Translations under genes and position numbers: made by a program | Notes under the pieces: model-generated | The model's input: the letters and a program-made list of their open reading frames with translations, nothing else | What the model was told of the DNA's origin: nothing | Database searches by the model: none | Part shown: positions 1-5,266 of the stretch, piece after piece | Numbering within the stretch: position 1 is the stretch's first letter | Layout: the number at the start of each line of letters is the position of its first letter | Source of the DNA: Candidatus Parcubacteria bacterium | GTDB lineage: Bacteria > Patescibacteria > Paceibacteria > UBA6257 > HR35 | Length of the DNA stretch: 6,432 nucleotides | Assembly (NCBI GenBank): GCA_026004535.1 | Contig: BPJI01000014.1 | Location: 1-6,432, forward strand | Direction of reading: 5' to 3'

Positions 1-92
1 CAAATATATGCAATCTATTCTTTTTTTGTATCTTTATGAGGGGAAAACTCCAAAAAATTCCAACATCATGCAACGTAGCGGTAAACAGAATG
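1..92 (+). repeat. Dispersed repeat copy R1: promoter plus recombinase start
   Basis: This stretch aligns without gaps to 1474-1565, with nine mismatches over about 93 bases. Its first 40 bases also match 6393-6432. The shared unit contains a TAnnTTTG-like box on the minus strand (1-8), a TATCTTTA box on the plus strand (29-36), a leader of about 30 bases and an ATG at 68. The window starts inside the repeat, so the ACAACG junction that precedes copies R2 and R3 is not visible here. The alignment is seen directly. Reading it as an integron-type attI/integrase head is inference. Confidence 0.85.
29..36 (+). promoter_or_regulatory. Putative -7 promoter box (TATCTTTA) of recombinase head R1
   Basis: TATCTTTA resembles the Bacteroidota -7 consensus TAnnTTTG except for its last base. 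It lies 32 bases before the ATG at 68. The same box occurs at the same place in R2 (1502-1509), and as TACCTTTA in R3 (6420-6427). No convincing -33 element is visible upstream. Confidence 0.4.
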
Positions 93-142
93 TATTGGAA
101 GATTTTACGAAACTTTTGTCTTTTAATCAGTGCCGAACGTAA
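68..142 (+). pseudogene. Truncated 5' end of a tyrosine-recombinase-like gene (R1)
   Basis: An ATG at 68 opens 24 codons (start MQRSGKQNVLEDFTKL) ending at TAA 140-142. The first 16 residues match the split copy R2 (1541-1565 joined to 4251-4319), which continues as MKIKRYAISYIRTY. That pattern (Leu/Phe-rich helix, then K-R-Y, then I-R-T-Y) resembles the N-terminal SAM-like core-binding domain of XerC/D and integron integrases. In this copy the match stops after codon 16, at about 115. From 128 the sequence becomes the cassette-leader motif also found at 1437-1471. It is therefore a non-functional fragment left by a deletion or recombination. The family call rests on about 30 reconstructed residues and is tentative; the repeat itself is certain. 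Confidence 0.5.
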
Positions 143-162
143 CGAGACATTGCAAAACAACG
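128..162. repeat. Cassette-leader repeat ending in ACAACG core (copy 1)
   Basis: This 35-base block matches 1437-1471 at 29 of 35 positions. It ends in the core AACG, where cassette and platform sequences are joined. Read on the minus strand it begins GTTGTTTTGC, the position of an R' (GTT) site. At 1437-1471 it is the leader of the Mrr-like gene. Here the gene that should follow is missing, and the block runs directly into the R1 recombinase fragment. Confidence 0.7.
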
Positions 163-288
163 TTTTGCGGGTTTAAGAAGTTGGCGATTTTCAGCACAAA
201 ACTGTCTGCCAGCACAAAAGTAAATTAAATGCACAAACCTTAAAACTCGTTCGTCAGCTACCAATTTCTTTTAAGCCTGTGTTACCTG
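152..288 (-). other. attC-like imperfect palindrome behind the Mrr-like gene
   Basis: Read on the minus strand, the site starts at CAGGTAAC (281-288), 21 bases past the stop of the Mrr-like gene, and ends at a GTTGTTTTGC core (152-161). The arms 167-190 and 256-280 are imperfect inverted repeats: ggtttaagaa-ttggcgatttt against aggcttaaaagaaattggtagct. The interior carries AGCAC and CTGTCTGCC motifs (192-214), which recur in the palindromes at 4405-4521 and 5267-5403. The length of about 137 bases is in the range of long chromosomal-integron attC sites such as VCRs. The palindrome and shared motifs are seen directly; recombination function is inference. Confidence 0.6.
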
Positions 289-309
289 CTGTGTTTCTTT
301 GTCGTCTGG

Positions 310-1371
310 TCATAATGCGTTGTCTAAGTTTGCGATACCTGCTTCTAATAACATTTTCGTAAATTGTTTGCCGTCCACAAGTTGAACCTTTACTTCTTTT
401 GCGAGGTTATAGCATTTTTCTGAAAAGTTGTCTGCCGAAGAAACTACCCAACCGATTTTTGTGTAACCGTCATCCATTGTTTCTTTTTGGTTTTTGTAAT
501 CATTGATTTGTTCAATTGCCCAAGAATCTGTTTCATCTTCATGAAATTTAACTTGTGCGTAAATGATTATCTTCAGAGGTTCAAAAACTGCAACTACATC
601 AGCGTCTCCTTCTTTTTCACTTTCATTTTTTGAAGGGATATATACATCAGAAGCACCAATTCTTTGAAAATACCACTTAACTAAAATTTCAAACTTTTCA
701 GGATTTAACTCTGTTCTGATTGTGTCTAAAATACTTTGGCGTGTCTTATCAATAATTTGAGAGTGAATATTTAGAGGTTGTCCTTTCTTAAATGCGTCAA
801 GTGCCTTATCAATGCTCTCTTTTAGGTCGCTAATGTCAGCATTTGTATAACGAATTTTCATTCGTGAAGTCAATGCAGAATCGGCATATTCATTTCTCGG
901 AATATCTTTTTTAATGAGTTTTACTTTTCTTACAAAGCCCAAGTCAATAATTTCATCTTTTGATTTGTTTGTGGATTTATCTGTAGTTGTTCTGTGAAGA
1001 TATCCGTCCTCCTTTTTCTCAATTTTATTTCCGTGCCAGTCTTTGATTTCAGAAAGTTCTATTTCTGAAACAGGTCTTGCCATATCTTCAATTAATTCGT
1101 AAACTGAAAATGTCCCCCAACTTGGAACCACAATTAAATCTCCTTTTCTCATTTCTACTATAAACCGCCAGAGGTTATATCTTGTCTTTGGTCGTTTTCC
1201 CCAATAGTCATCAAAGTATTTTTCAAATGATTCCCAACCATTTTCTCCACAAATGACCTTGATAAAGTTAGGTTCGTTAAAGTCAGAAAAGCCAATGGAT
1301 AATAATCCATTGGCAAGAAGTGGGTAAGCAACTTCTGCATGGTGCGAAATTCTATGTAACCAAATTGCCAT
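310..1371 (-). CDS. Mrr-type restriction endonuclease-like protein (PD-(D/E)XK, QxK variant)
   Basis: This 353-residue protein probably cleaves DNA and may act as a modification-dependent (type IV) or related restriction enzyme. The C-terminal half carries an Mrr-like nuclease core. It contains a helix with Glu at KFEIL (about 226-230), then GDAD with Asp256 and Asp258, then a strand ending in Q273-V-K275, which is the QxK form typical of Mrr. The N-terminal 100 residues (start MAIWLHRIS, and WRFIVEMRKGDLIVVP at 68-83) form a separate, probably PUA/EVE-like recognition domain; that call is weak. A Lys-rich linker lies at about 110-215. The gene stands alone between a leader starting at the GTTGTGT core (1464-1470) and an attC-like palindrome just past its TGA, as expected for a single-gene cassette. 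No Shine-Dalgarno site is visible before the ATG at 1371. Target and modification specificity cannot be read from the sequence. Confidence 0.8.
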   Translation of the reverse strand: MAIWLHRISHHAEVAYPLLANGLLSIGFSDFNEPNFIKVICGENGWESFEKYFDDYWGKRPKTRYNLWRFIVEMRKGDLIVVPSWGTFSVYELIEDMARPVSEIELSEIKDWHGNKIEKKEDGYLHRTTTDKSTNKSKDEIIDLGFVRKVKLIKKDIPRNEYADSALTSRMKIRYTNADISDLKESIDKALDAFKKGQPLNIHSQIIDKTRQSILDTIRTELNPEKFEILVKWYFQRIGASDVYIPSKNESEKEGDADVVAVFEPLKIIIYAQVKFHEDETDSWAIEQINDYKNQKETMDDGYTKIGWVVSSADNFSEKCYNLAKEVKVQLVDGKQFTKMLLEAGIANLDNAL

Positions 1372-1436
1372 ATTGTTTTTGTTTTATAGTTTATGCCTAC
1401 TCTGTTCTCGGTTTTCGGCTTCCCCGTTTGTATGTG

Positions 1437-1471
1437 CAGTGTCGAGCGTAGCGAGGCATTGCGACACAACG
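1437..1471. repeat. Cassette-leader repeat ending in ACAACG core (copy 2)
   Basis: This is the counterpart of 128-162 (29 of 35 identical). On the minus strand it begins GTTGTGTCGC and forms the first part of the 99-base leader of the Mrr-like gene. Its right edge, CACAACG, is the join to the repeat R2. The same join (CACAACGCCCAAATATACGC and three more bases) occurs at 6384-6406. Confidence 0.7.
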
Positions 1472-1473
1472 CC

Positions 1474-1481
1474 CAAATATA
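1474..1481 (-). promoter_or_regulatory. Putative Pc-type cassette promoter -7 box (TATATTTG)
   Basis: On the minus strand this reads TATATTTG, an exact match to the Bacteroidota -7 consensus TAnnTTTG. It lies just upstream of the GTTGTG core, so a transcript would start at or inside the cassette leader and run into the Mrr-like gene. The same octamer is kept at 6393-6400 before the NucS-like gene, and at 1-8. A clear -33 TTTG is not seen, so the call is moderate. Confidence 0.45.
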
Positions 1482-1501
1482 CGCAATTTATTCTTTTTTT
1501 G

Positions 1502-1509
1502 TATCTTTA
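1502..1509 (+). promoter_or_regulatory. Putative recombinase promoter -7 box (TATCTTTA) in R2
   Basis: TATCTTTA after a T-tract, 32 bases before the ATG at 1541, is conserved in R1 and, with one change, in R3. Because the recombinase start is interrupted at 1566, this promoter now points directly into the methyltransferase/endonuclease module, whose first ATG is at 1701. It could therefore drive that module. Confidence 0.4.
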
Positions 1510-1540
1510 TAGCGGGAAAACTCCAAAAAATTCCAACATT

Positions 1541-1573
1541 ATGCAACATGGCGGGAAACAGAATGTTAAGTGA
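1541..1573 (+). pseudogene. Interrupted 5' fragment of tyrosine-recombinase-like gene (R2, left part)
   Basis: ATG at 1541 encodes MQHGGKQN and half of the next Val codon before the inserted module begins at 1566. Reading on into the insert gives only K and a stop (TGA 1571-1573). Joining base 1565 to 4252 restores the frame seen in R1: ...KQN-VLEYFTKLMKIKRYAISYIRTY, then TAA at 4317-4319. The gene was thus first split and is otherwise short and decayed. Confidence 0.55.
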
Positions 1574-1575
1574 AA

Positions 1576-1589
1576 TAATTTTTAGTGGC
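1576..1589. repeat. Inverted repeat a, left arm (partner 4098-4111)
   Basis: TAATTTTTAGTGGC here is the exact reverse complement of 4098-4111. It lies 10 bases inside the left edge of the module. Confidence 0.85.
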
Positions 1590-1700
1590 TTAAATTTTAA
1601 GGGACAATTCTTAATAAAAGAGGGGGAGGGCTAGTCCTTCGGACATTTACTCTCACTTCGTTCGAAAGATTTATAATAAATTTACCTTATCTATTTAAAT
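1590..1700 (+). other. 5' untranslated region of the methyltransferase gene
   Basis: This noncoding stretch holds inverted repeat b, a small hairpin (GTCC-TTC-GGAC, 1634-1644) and the direct repeat CTCTCACTTCGTTCG (1650-1664, again at 4143-4157). A TATAAT hexamer lies at 1672-1677, 23 bases before the ATG. TATAAT could be a sigma-70-type -10 box, but no -35 sequence at the right distance is convincing. No Shine-Dalgarno site precedes the ATG at 1701. Confidence 0.5.
1602..1632. repeat. Inverted repeat b plus G-run, left arm (partner 4030-4052)
   Basis: GGACAATTCTT (1602-1612) is the exact reverse complement of 4042-4052. It is followed by a G-rich run ending GGGCT (1622-1632), mirrored by the eight-C tract at 4030-4037. 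The order a, b, G-run from outside inward is the same at both ends of the module. Confidence 0.75.
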
Positions 1701-3209
1701 ATGAAACATAAAACTCTAGGACAAGTTTATACTCCTGAATGGATAGTAAATGAAATATTAGATTCTGTTAATTATAAAGGAATTAAAATACTTAATAAAA
1801 AAATAATTGATCCTGCTTGTGGTGATGGTGCTTTTTTAAAAATAATAATTGATAGACTTATTGACGAAGCAATTAAGGAGAAAAAAACTATTGAGGAAAT
1901 TAAACATATTTTAGAAAACAATATTTATGGTATTGAGATAGATAAAGGAGAATACTTTAAATGTTTAGATAATCTTAATAAAATTGTTAAGGTCAAATTA
2001 AATACTGATTTAAATATCTCCTGGAGAATTTTTAATGAAAATAGTTTATTTAAATATAAAGAATATATTGGATTTTTTGATTTTGTTGTAGGAAACCCAC
2101 CATATATTAGAATTCATAATTTGGATAAAGATACAAGAAAAATTTTAAAAAAAGAATTTATGTTTTCTCAAGGAACTATTGATATATATTTATCCTTTTT
2201 TGAGCTTGGATTTAAATTGTTAAATAAGAAAGGAATTTTAGGATATATAACTCCAAATAGTTATTTACATAATTCATCGTATATTAATTTTAGAAAATAT
2301 TTAAAGAACAATAAAGCAGTAAAAATTCTTGTTGATTTTAAAGCTAATAAAATTTTCAAAAACTTTTCTACCTATACTGCAATTACAATAATAAACTTTT
2401 TTGAAGATAAAGACTATTTTGAATATAAAGAGTTAGTGAATGGTAAGATACAGAAAGTTAATGAAATAAAATATAAAGATTTAAACGATAAAGATTGGTC
2501 TTTTGCCAGTAAAGAGGATATGAATTTTATTAAAAAATTATACTCAAATACAAATAAAAAAGTATCTGATTTTTTTGATGTTCAATATGGTTTTGCGACA
2601 TTAAGAGATAATATTTTTATTGGGGATATTGAAGAAGAAAAAGAAGATTTAGTTTTATTTAATAAACATTGGATAGAAAAGAAAATATTGTATAAAGTAG
2701 TTAAAGGTTCTACTTACAAAGGAAAATCATCAGAAATAAAATATATAATATTCCCTTATAAAAAATTAGGTAATCGTTTTATTCCAATTCCTGAAGAAGA
2801 ATTAAAAACAAATTATCCTAATACCTATAATTATTTGTTAAAAAATAAAGAAGAATTGTTAAAGAGAGATATAGATAAAGGAGCTTCTTGGTATGAATTT
2901 GGTAGAAGTCAAGGAATACAAACTTGTCATAATGAAAAAATAGTAATAAGCACTTTAATGAAAGACGATATTAAATATTATTTTTTGGATAAAGATACAT
3001 TCGTTTATTCAGGTATATTTATTATTAAAAAGAAAAAAGAATATGATTGGAAAATTATTGAAACCATTTTAAGTTCGGAAGAATTTAAAAGATATATAAA
3101 AATTACAGGTAAAGATTTTTCAGGAGGTTATAAATCTATTACTACTAAACAAATTAAAAATTATCCAACAAAAGAATTAAATAATCAAAAAAATTTATTT
3201 AATTATTAA
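1701..3209 (+). CDS. DNA adenine-N6 methyltransferase, TaqI/Eco57I-like type II
   Basis: This 502-residue protein transfers a methyl group from S-adenosylmethionine to an adenine within a short DNA target, protecting host DNA from the partner endonuclease. Motif X is GQVYTP (7-12), motif I is DPACGDGAF (37-45) for cofactor binding, and the catalytic motif IV is NPPY (132-135). This order places it in the gamma class. Residues from about 285 to 490 form a TaqI-like target recognition region, including YGFATLRDNIF (296-306), WYEFGRSQ (397-404) and GGYKSI near 475. The protein lacks an N-terminal nuclease domain, so it is a stand-alone methyltransferase rather than a fused type IIG enzyme. The probable endonuclease gene begins 7-13 bases after the stop, implying one transcript. 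A+T content is conspicuously high compared with the minus-strand genes. The recognition sequence cannot be deduced. Confidence 0.93.
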   Translation: MKHKTLGQVYTPEWIVNEILDSVNYKGIKILNKKIIDPACGDGAFLKIIIDRLIDEAIKEKKTIEEIKHILENNIYGIEIDKGEYFKCLDNLNKIVKVKLNTDLNISWRIFNENSLFKYKEYIGFFDFVVGNPPYIRIHNLDKDTRKILKKEFMFSQGTIDIYLSFFELGFKLLNKKGILGYITPNSYLHNSSYINFRKYLKNNKAVKILVDFKANKIFKNFSTYTAITIINFFEDKDYFEYKELVNGKIQKVNEIKYKDLNDKDWSFASKEDMNFIKKLYSNTNKKVSDFFDVQYGFATLRDNIFIGDIEEEKEDLVLFNKHWIEKKILYKVVKGSTYKGKSSEIKYIIFPYKKLGNRFIPIPEEELKTNYPNTYNYLLKNKEELLKRDIDKGASWYEFGRSQGIQTCHNEKIVISTLMKDDIKYYFLDKDTFVYSGIFIIKKKKEYDWKIIETILSSEEFKRYIKITGKDFSGGYKSITTKQIKNYPTKELNNQKNLFNY

Positions 3210-3210
3210 T

Positions 3211-3214
3211 GAGG
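3211..3214 (+). promoter_or_regulatory. Shine-Dalgarno GAGG deciding the endonuclease start
   Basis: GAGG lies only 2 bases before ATG 3217 but 8 bases before the in-frame ATG 3223. The latter spacing is ideal, so translation probably starts at 3223. A clear Shine-Dalgarno here contrasts with its absence before the other genes and fits a foreign origin of the module. Confidence 0.5.
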
Positions 3215-3216
3215 TT

Positions 3217-4002
3217 ATGAAAATGAATATTAAAGAAAAATTTATCAAAAGTTTAAAGGAAGGTTATATAAAATATTTGACGATTCATGCAAGAAGTTAT
3301 GAAAAAATTGTGCCAATGCACAAATGTATAGCTCAAATACTTAAAGAAAAATTAGGTTCTGAATACACAATAAAATCAATGGGAGTTGGAGATAATAATG
3401 AGTTTAAATTTGAAGGGAAATATTATGAAAAAGATTTAGACATTACGATATTGAAAGATGGAAAACCAATCTCTGCATTAGGATTTAAATTTGTTACATC
3501 AAATTATAAACAAAATTCTAATAACTATTTTGAAAATATGCTCGGTGAAACTGCTAATGTGAAAAGAAATGATTTATTGTATGGACAAATATTAATTCTA
3601 AAAGAAAAAATGCCTTATTATAGTTCTGATAAAAAACAATATACAAAAATAGAAAAGATTAATGAGAAAAATTTAAAAAAATACTTTAAACTTGTAACAG
3701 ATAATGCTGAAAATCTTTATCATAAGCCAGATATTATGTTTATTGCTTTCATTAAAACAGGAGATGAAGAAAGAATTGTAAAAGCAATAGAAGATGAAGA
3801 AGTAATACAAAATAAAAAAGAGTTTAATGTTAATAATTTATTGCCCTTGGTTGAAAATAATGGGATTACATTTATTGATCCAGATGATTTAGAAGAAAAT
3901 TTTTCTGATGAAATGATTGATTTTTTAAAAAAATATAGTAATTTTGAAAAATTTATAGATGCTTTTGTTAATCTTACAAAAGGAAAAACTTATGGAAAGT
4001 AA
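3217..4002 (+). CDS. Probable type II restriction endonuclease partner of the methyltransferase
   Basis: This protein is 261 residues from ATG 3217, or 259 if translation starts at 3223, where a GAGG is better spaced. It very likely cuts the unmethylated form of the site modified by the upstream methyltransferase. That role is inferred mainly from tight linkage (7-13 bases after the methyltransferase stop, same strand, same base composition). A candidate PD-(D/E)XK core is visible: KDLDITI with Asp73 and Asp75, a turn DGKPIS, then a strand ALGFKF with Lys91. The usual acidic residue two before Lys is Gly89, so the second acidic ligand would have to come from elsewhere, for example Glu106 or Glu111 in the polar stretch SNYKQNSNNYFENMLGETAN (95-114). 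I do not recognise a named enzyme. Another restriction-associated role is possible. Confidence 0.65.
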   Translation: MKMNIKEKFIKSLKEGYIKYLTIHARSYEKIVPMHKCIAQILKEKLGSEYTIKSMGVGDNNEFKFEGKYYEKDLDITILKDGKPISALGFKFVTSNYKQNSNNYFENMLGETANVKRNDLLYGQILILKEKMPYYSSDKKQYTKIEKINEKNLKKYFKLVTDNAENLYHKPDIMFIAFIKTGDEERIVKAIEDEEVIQNKKEFNVNNLLPLVENNGITFIDPDDLEENFSDEMIDFLKKYSNFEKFIDAFVNLTKGKTYGK

Positions 4003-4003
4003 T

Positions 4004-4022
4004 GTTCTTTTAAAAAAAGAAC
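4004..4022 (+). terminator. A+T-rich hairpin just after the endonuclease stop
   Basis: GTTCTTTT (4004-4011) and AAAAGAAC (4015-4022) form a perfect 8-bp stem with a 3-base loop, starting one base after the TAA. It may end or stabilise the two-gene transcript. It lacks a following U-tract, so it is not a canonical intrinsic terminator. Confidence 0.35.
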
Positions 4023-4160
4023 CAAAAAGCCCCCCCCAAAAAAGAATTGTCCTTTATTCTTGTTCTTGATGTATCGCGTTCGCTCTTTTGATAGAACGCC
4101 ACTAAAAATTACTTGCTCCACTTCGTTTCGCACCTCGCTGCGCTCTCACTTCGTTCGGGT
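4023..4160. other. 3' noncoding region of the RM cassette with mirrored repeats
   Basis: No gene is seen here. The stretch contains an eight-C tract (4030-4037) and inverted repeat b (4042-4052). It also has a small hairpin GCGTTC/GAACGC (4076-4081, 4094-4099), inverted repeat a (4098-4111), and the direct repeat CTCTCACTTCGTTCG (4143-4157). The repeats mirror or copy elements found at 1576-1664 in front of the methyltransferase gene. Confidence 0.7.
4098..4111. repeat. Inverted repeat a, right arm (partner 1576-1589)
   Basis: GCCACTAAAAATTA is a perfect 14-base reverse complement of 1576-1589. Confidence 0.85.
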
Positions 4161-4251
4161 CACTTAACAAGGGATAAAAGGAAAATTGCTCGGCTCGCAA
4201 TTTTCCCAAATTTTCTCCGCTACGCTTCGAAAACTTCTTTTATCCCTGATG
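4161..4251 (+). other. attC-like site of the RM cassette
   Basis: The site opens with CACTTAAC (4161-4168), whose last seven bases fit RYYYAAC. One spacer base follows, then AGGGATAAAAG (4170-4180), which pairs perfectly with CTTTTATCCCT (4237-4247). Between these arms are two hairpins: a 10-bp stem (4180-4189 with 4197-4206) and a weaker one, TTTTC/GAAAA (4211-4215 with 4229-4233). After the outer stem come GAT and then G4251, where the recombinase sequence resumes. This matches attC layout: R'', L'', variable hairpin, L', then G. Its sequence is unrelated to the other three palindromes in the window, pointing to a different source. Confidence 0.6.
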
Positions 4252-4319
4252 TATTGGAATATTTTACGAAACTTATGAAGATTAAGCGTTATGCCATTTC
4301 TTACATTCGCACCTACTAA
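4251..4319 (+). pseudogene. Interrupted tyrosine-recombinase-like fragment (R2, right part)
   Basis: From 4252 the sequence matches R1 (TATTGGAA-ATTTTACGAAACTT, one mismatch). It encodes VLEYFTKLMKIKRYAISYIRTY in frame with the left part at 1541-1565, then TAA (4317-4319). K-R-Y followed by I-R-T-Y is the pattern of the core-binding domain in tyrosine recombinases. After the stop, traces such as LWFMAKYL and, in another frame, KVEGAF suggest further decayed coding sequence to about 4385. No catalytic Arg/His/Tyr domain is present. Confidence 0.5.
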
Positions 4320-4404
4320 AATAAAGCAGTTTTAAGTGAAATTTTATGGTTCATGGCGAAATATCTTTAAAGTGGAAGGTGCGTTTTAAAAAACAATTAT
4401 ATTT
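4320..4404. other. Decayed region between recombinase fragment and attC-like site
   Basis: No open gene is seen. The stretch may be remnant recombinase sequence with stops and a frameshift; nothing else is recognisable. Confidence 0.4.
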
Positions 4405-4521
4405 TTATGTTGGGACGGGAGTTTGAATCATAAAAGTGTCTGCCGGCACTGAACTTGAACAGAAGCACAAAACTCCAATTTTGCACGTCACCCTGCCTTA
4501 CGCAAAACCGTGTTATGTGTG
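4405..4521 (-). other. attC-like palindrome behind the 240-aa gene, one end degenerate
   Basis: On the minus strand CACACATAAC (4512-4521) begins one base after the stop codon of the 240-aa gene. It is the exact complement of the GTTATGTGTG in front of the same gene (5267-5276 on plus). The interior shares TGTCTGCC-GCAC (4439-4449), AGCACAAAACT and ACGTCA-CC with the palindromes at 152-288 and 5267-5403. The far end (about 4405-4430) lacks the expected GTT core and looks eroded. Confidence 0.55.
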
Positions 4522-4522
4522 G

Positions 4523-5245
4523 TTATTTTCTTGTCCATATTGTAACTTCTCCAAATGGTTGTTCACTGTAATATGGTCGTATTGTCCTTGATAACACATA
4601 ATTGTCCCAATTAAAATCATTATAACCGTTTCCATAACCCCCATAAAAAATTGTGTCCGGTATGCCAAATTTGTTATTCATTACTACCCATGCCAACGCT
4701 CCGTTCTTGTCATTGAAGTTAGTCCAATTTAATCCAAAGCTTGTTCCGGGTTGAATTATGGCAAGAGCTTTTGCTGTTTTTTTGTTTGACCAATATAGAG
4801 CCTGATAAGTTGCAACACCTTCGCCACCAATGTAAATTAAACTGAATCTATTGGGTCCGTCAGATTCTGAAAAGTTGGCCATTTTTTCGTAGACTACCCA
4901 ATGAGCAAATGGTTTTTTGAATGCGTCTTTGTGAATATAATATTGTTTAAAATTAAAATTTGGGGGAGGTTGCATTTTCCAACCATTTGGAACTAGTTCT
5001 TCTTGTCTAACAGGTCTATGTCCCAGAATTTTGTATCCACGAAAGCAATCGAGTTGGCTCAAAAAGGCTTCTTCTCCTGTGGCATAGTCGCAGTAAATGT
5101 AACTTTGAATTTTCTTGCCATAATACTTTATAATTCCATAGTCAAAACCGCTTGAAGGATAGTAAAAAGAATTTTCAAGCAGTTCGTTAATTGGAAGTTG
5201 TTTGTTAAGGATTGACTCAGTAGTAAGATTTTCAATTATTTTCAT
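4523..5245 (-). CDS. Uncharacterised 240-aa cassette protein
   Basis: I cannot assign a function. The sequence has no signal peptide, no membrane segment and no obvious nuclease motif. It is rich in aromatic and Gly residues. The N-terminal part has NELLENSFYYPSSGFDYG (20-37) and a region around SYIYCDYATGEEAF (48-61), which resemble a hypothetical-protein family I recall from gene cassettes; this is memory, not a search. The C-terminal half (VATYQALYWSNKKTAKALAI, PGTSFGLNWTNF, FYGGYGNGYND) could be a second domain of beta-strand character. The gene is a minimal cassette: the GTTATGTGTG core is about 22-31 bases before the ATG, and the stop lies one base from the matching CACACATAAC. No promoter or Shine-Dalgarno fits in the leader, so expression probably depends on an upstream cassette promoter. 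Confidence 0.75.
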   Translation of the reverse strand: MKIIENLTTESILNKQLPINELLENSFYYPSSGFDYGIIKYYGKKIQSYIYCDYATGEEAFLSQLDCFRGYKILGHRPVRQEELVPNGWKMQPPPNFNFKQYYIHKDAFKKPFAHWVVYEKMANFSESDGPNRFSLIYIGGEGVATYQALYWSNKKTAKALAIIQPGTSFGLNWTNFNDKNGALAWVVMNNKFGIPDTIFYGGYGNGYNDFNWDNYVLSRTIRPYYSEQPFGEVTIWTRK

Positions 5246-5266
5246 ATATTATATGTCTTTGATAAT

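Larger units (their letters stand above)
1465..1566 (+). repeat. Dispersed repeat copy R2 with attI-like junction
   Basis: The first 23 bases (1465-1487) are identical to 6384-6406, and 1474-1565 aligns gap-free with 1-92. The unit runs from the core CACAACG through two divergent promoter-like boxes to codon 9 of the recombinase-like start, where an unrelated AT-rich module begins. Its direction is opposite to the Mrr-like gene on its left. This matches the divergent integrase/cassette layout of integrons. The attI label is an inference from position and the GTT core. Confidence 0.8.
1566..4251 (+). mobile_element. Restriction-modification cassette with attC-like 3' end, inserted in R2
   Basis: The insert separates AATG (to 1565) from TATTGG (from 4252), which are contiguous in R1 as AATG-TATTGG. 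Its left edge makes GTTAAGTG (1565-1572), fitting the integron R' consensus GTTRRRY. CACTTAAC near the right end (4161-4168) fits the R'' consensus RYYYAAC and is its exact 8-base complement. An 11-bp stem (4170-4180 with 4237-4247) lies just inside R''. Circularising the segment would rebuild a full attC-like palindrome: CACTTAAC-A-stem-GAT-GTTAAGTG. The genes point toward this site, as in integron cassettes. Base composition is visibly richer in A+T than the neighbouring genes, suggesting a foreign source. The segment also has nested inverted repeats. A transposon with degenerate ends is the main alternative. Confidence 0.6.

Noticed and set aside
1158..1469. Minus-strand reading frame of 103 codons
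   Set aside because: It overlaps the start of the well-supported Mrr-like gene in another frame, and its translation resembles no protein family.
1373..1573. Plus-strand reading frame of 66 codons
   Set aside because: Its first part spans cassette leader and promoter sequence. Only the last ten codons from 1541 match the recombinase head, so the start belongs at 1541.
4030..4037. Eight-C tract as a phase-variation switch
   Set aside because: It lies outside any reading frame and not between promoter elements, so slippage has no obvious target. It is more simply part of the mirrored repeat ladder.
1563..4252. Transposon insertion with a 4-base target duplication ATGT
   Set aside because: ATGT does occur at both edges, but no transposase is present and the outermost ends are not inverted repeats. 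The GTTAAGT/ACTTAAC cores and the terminal hairpin are explained better by attC-type integration. Kept as the main alternative.
4113..4319. Plus-strand reading frame of 68 codons
   Set aside because: Most of it runs through the attC-like hairpins and the direct repeat. Only the final 22 or so residues are genuine recombinase remnant.
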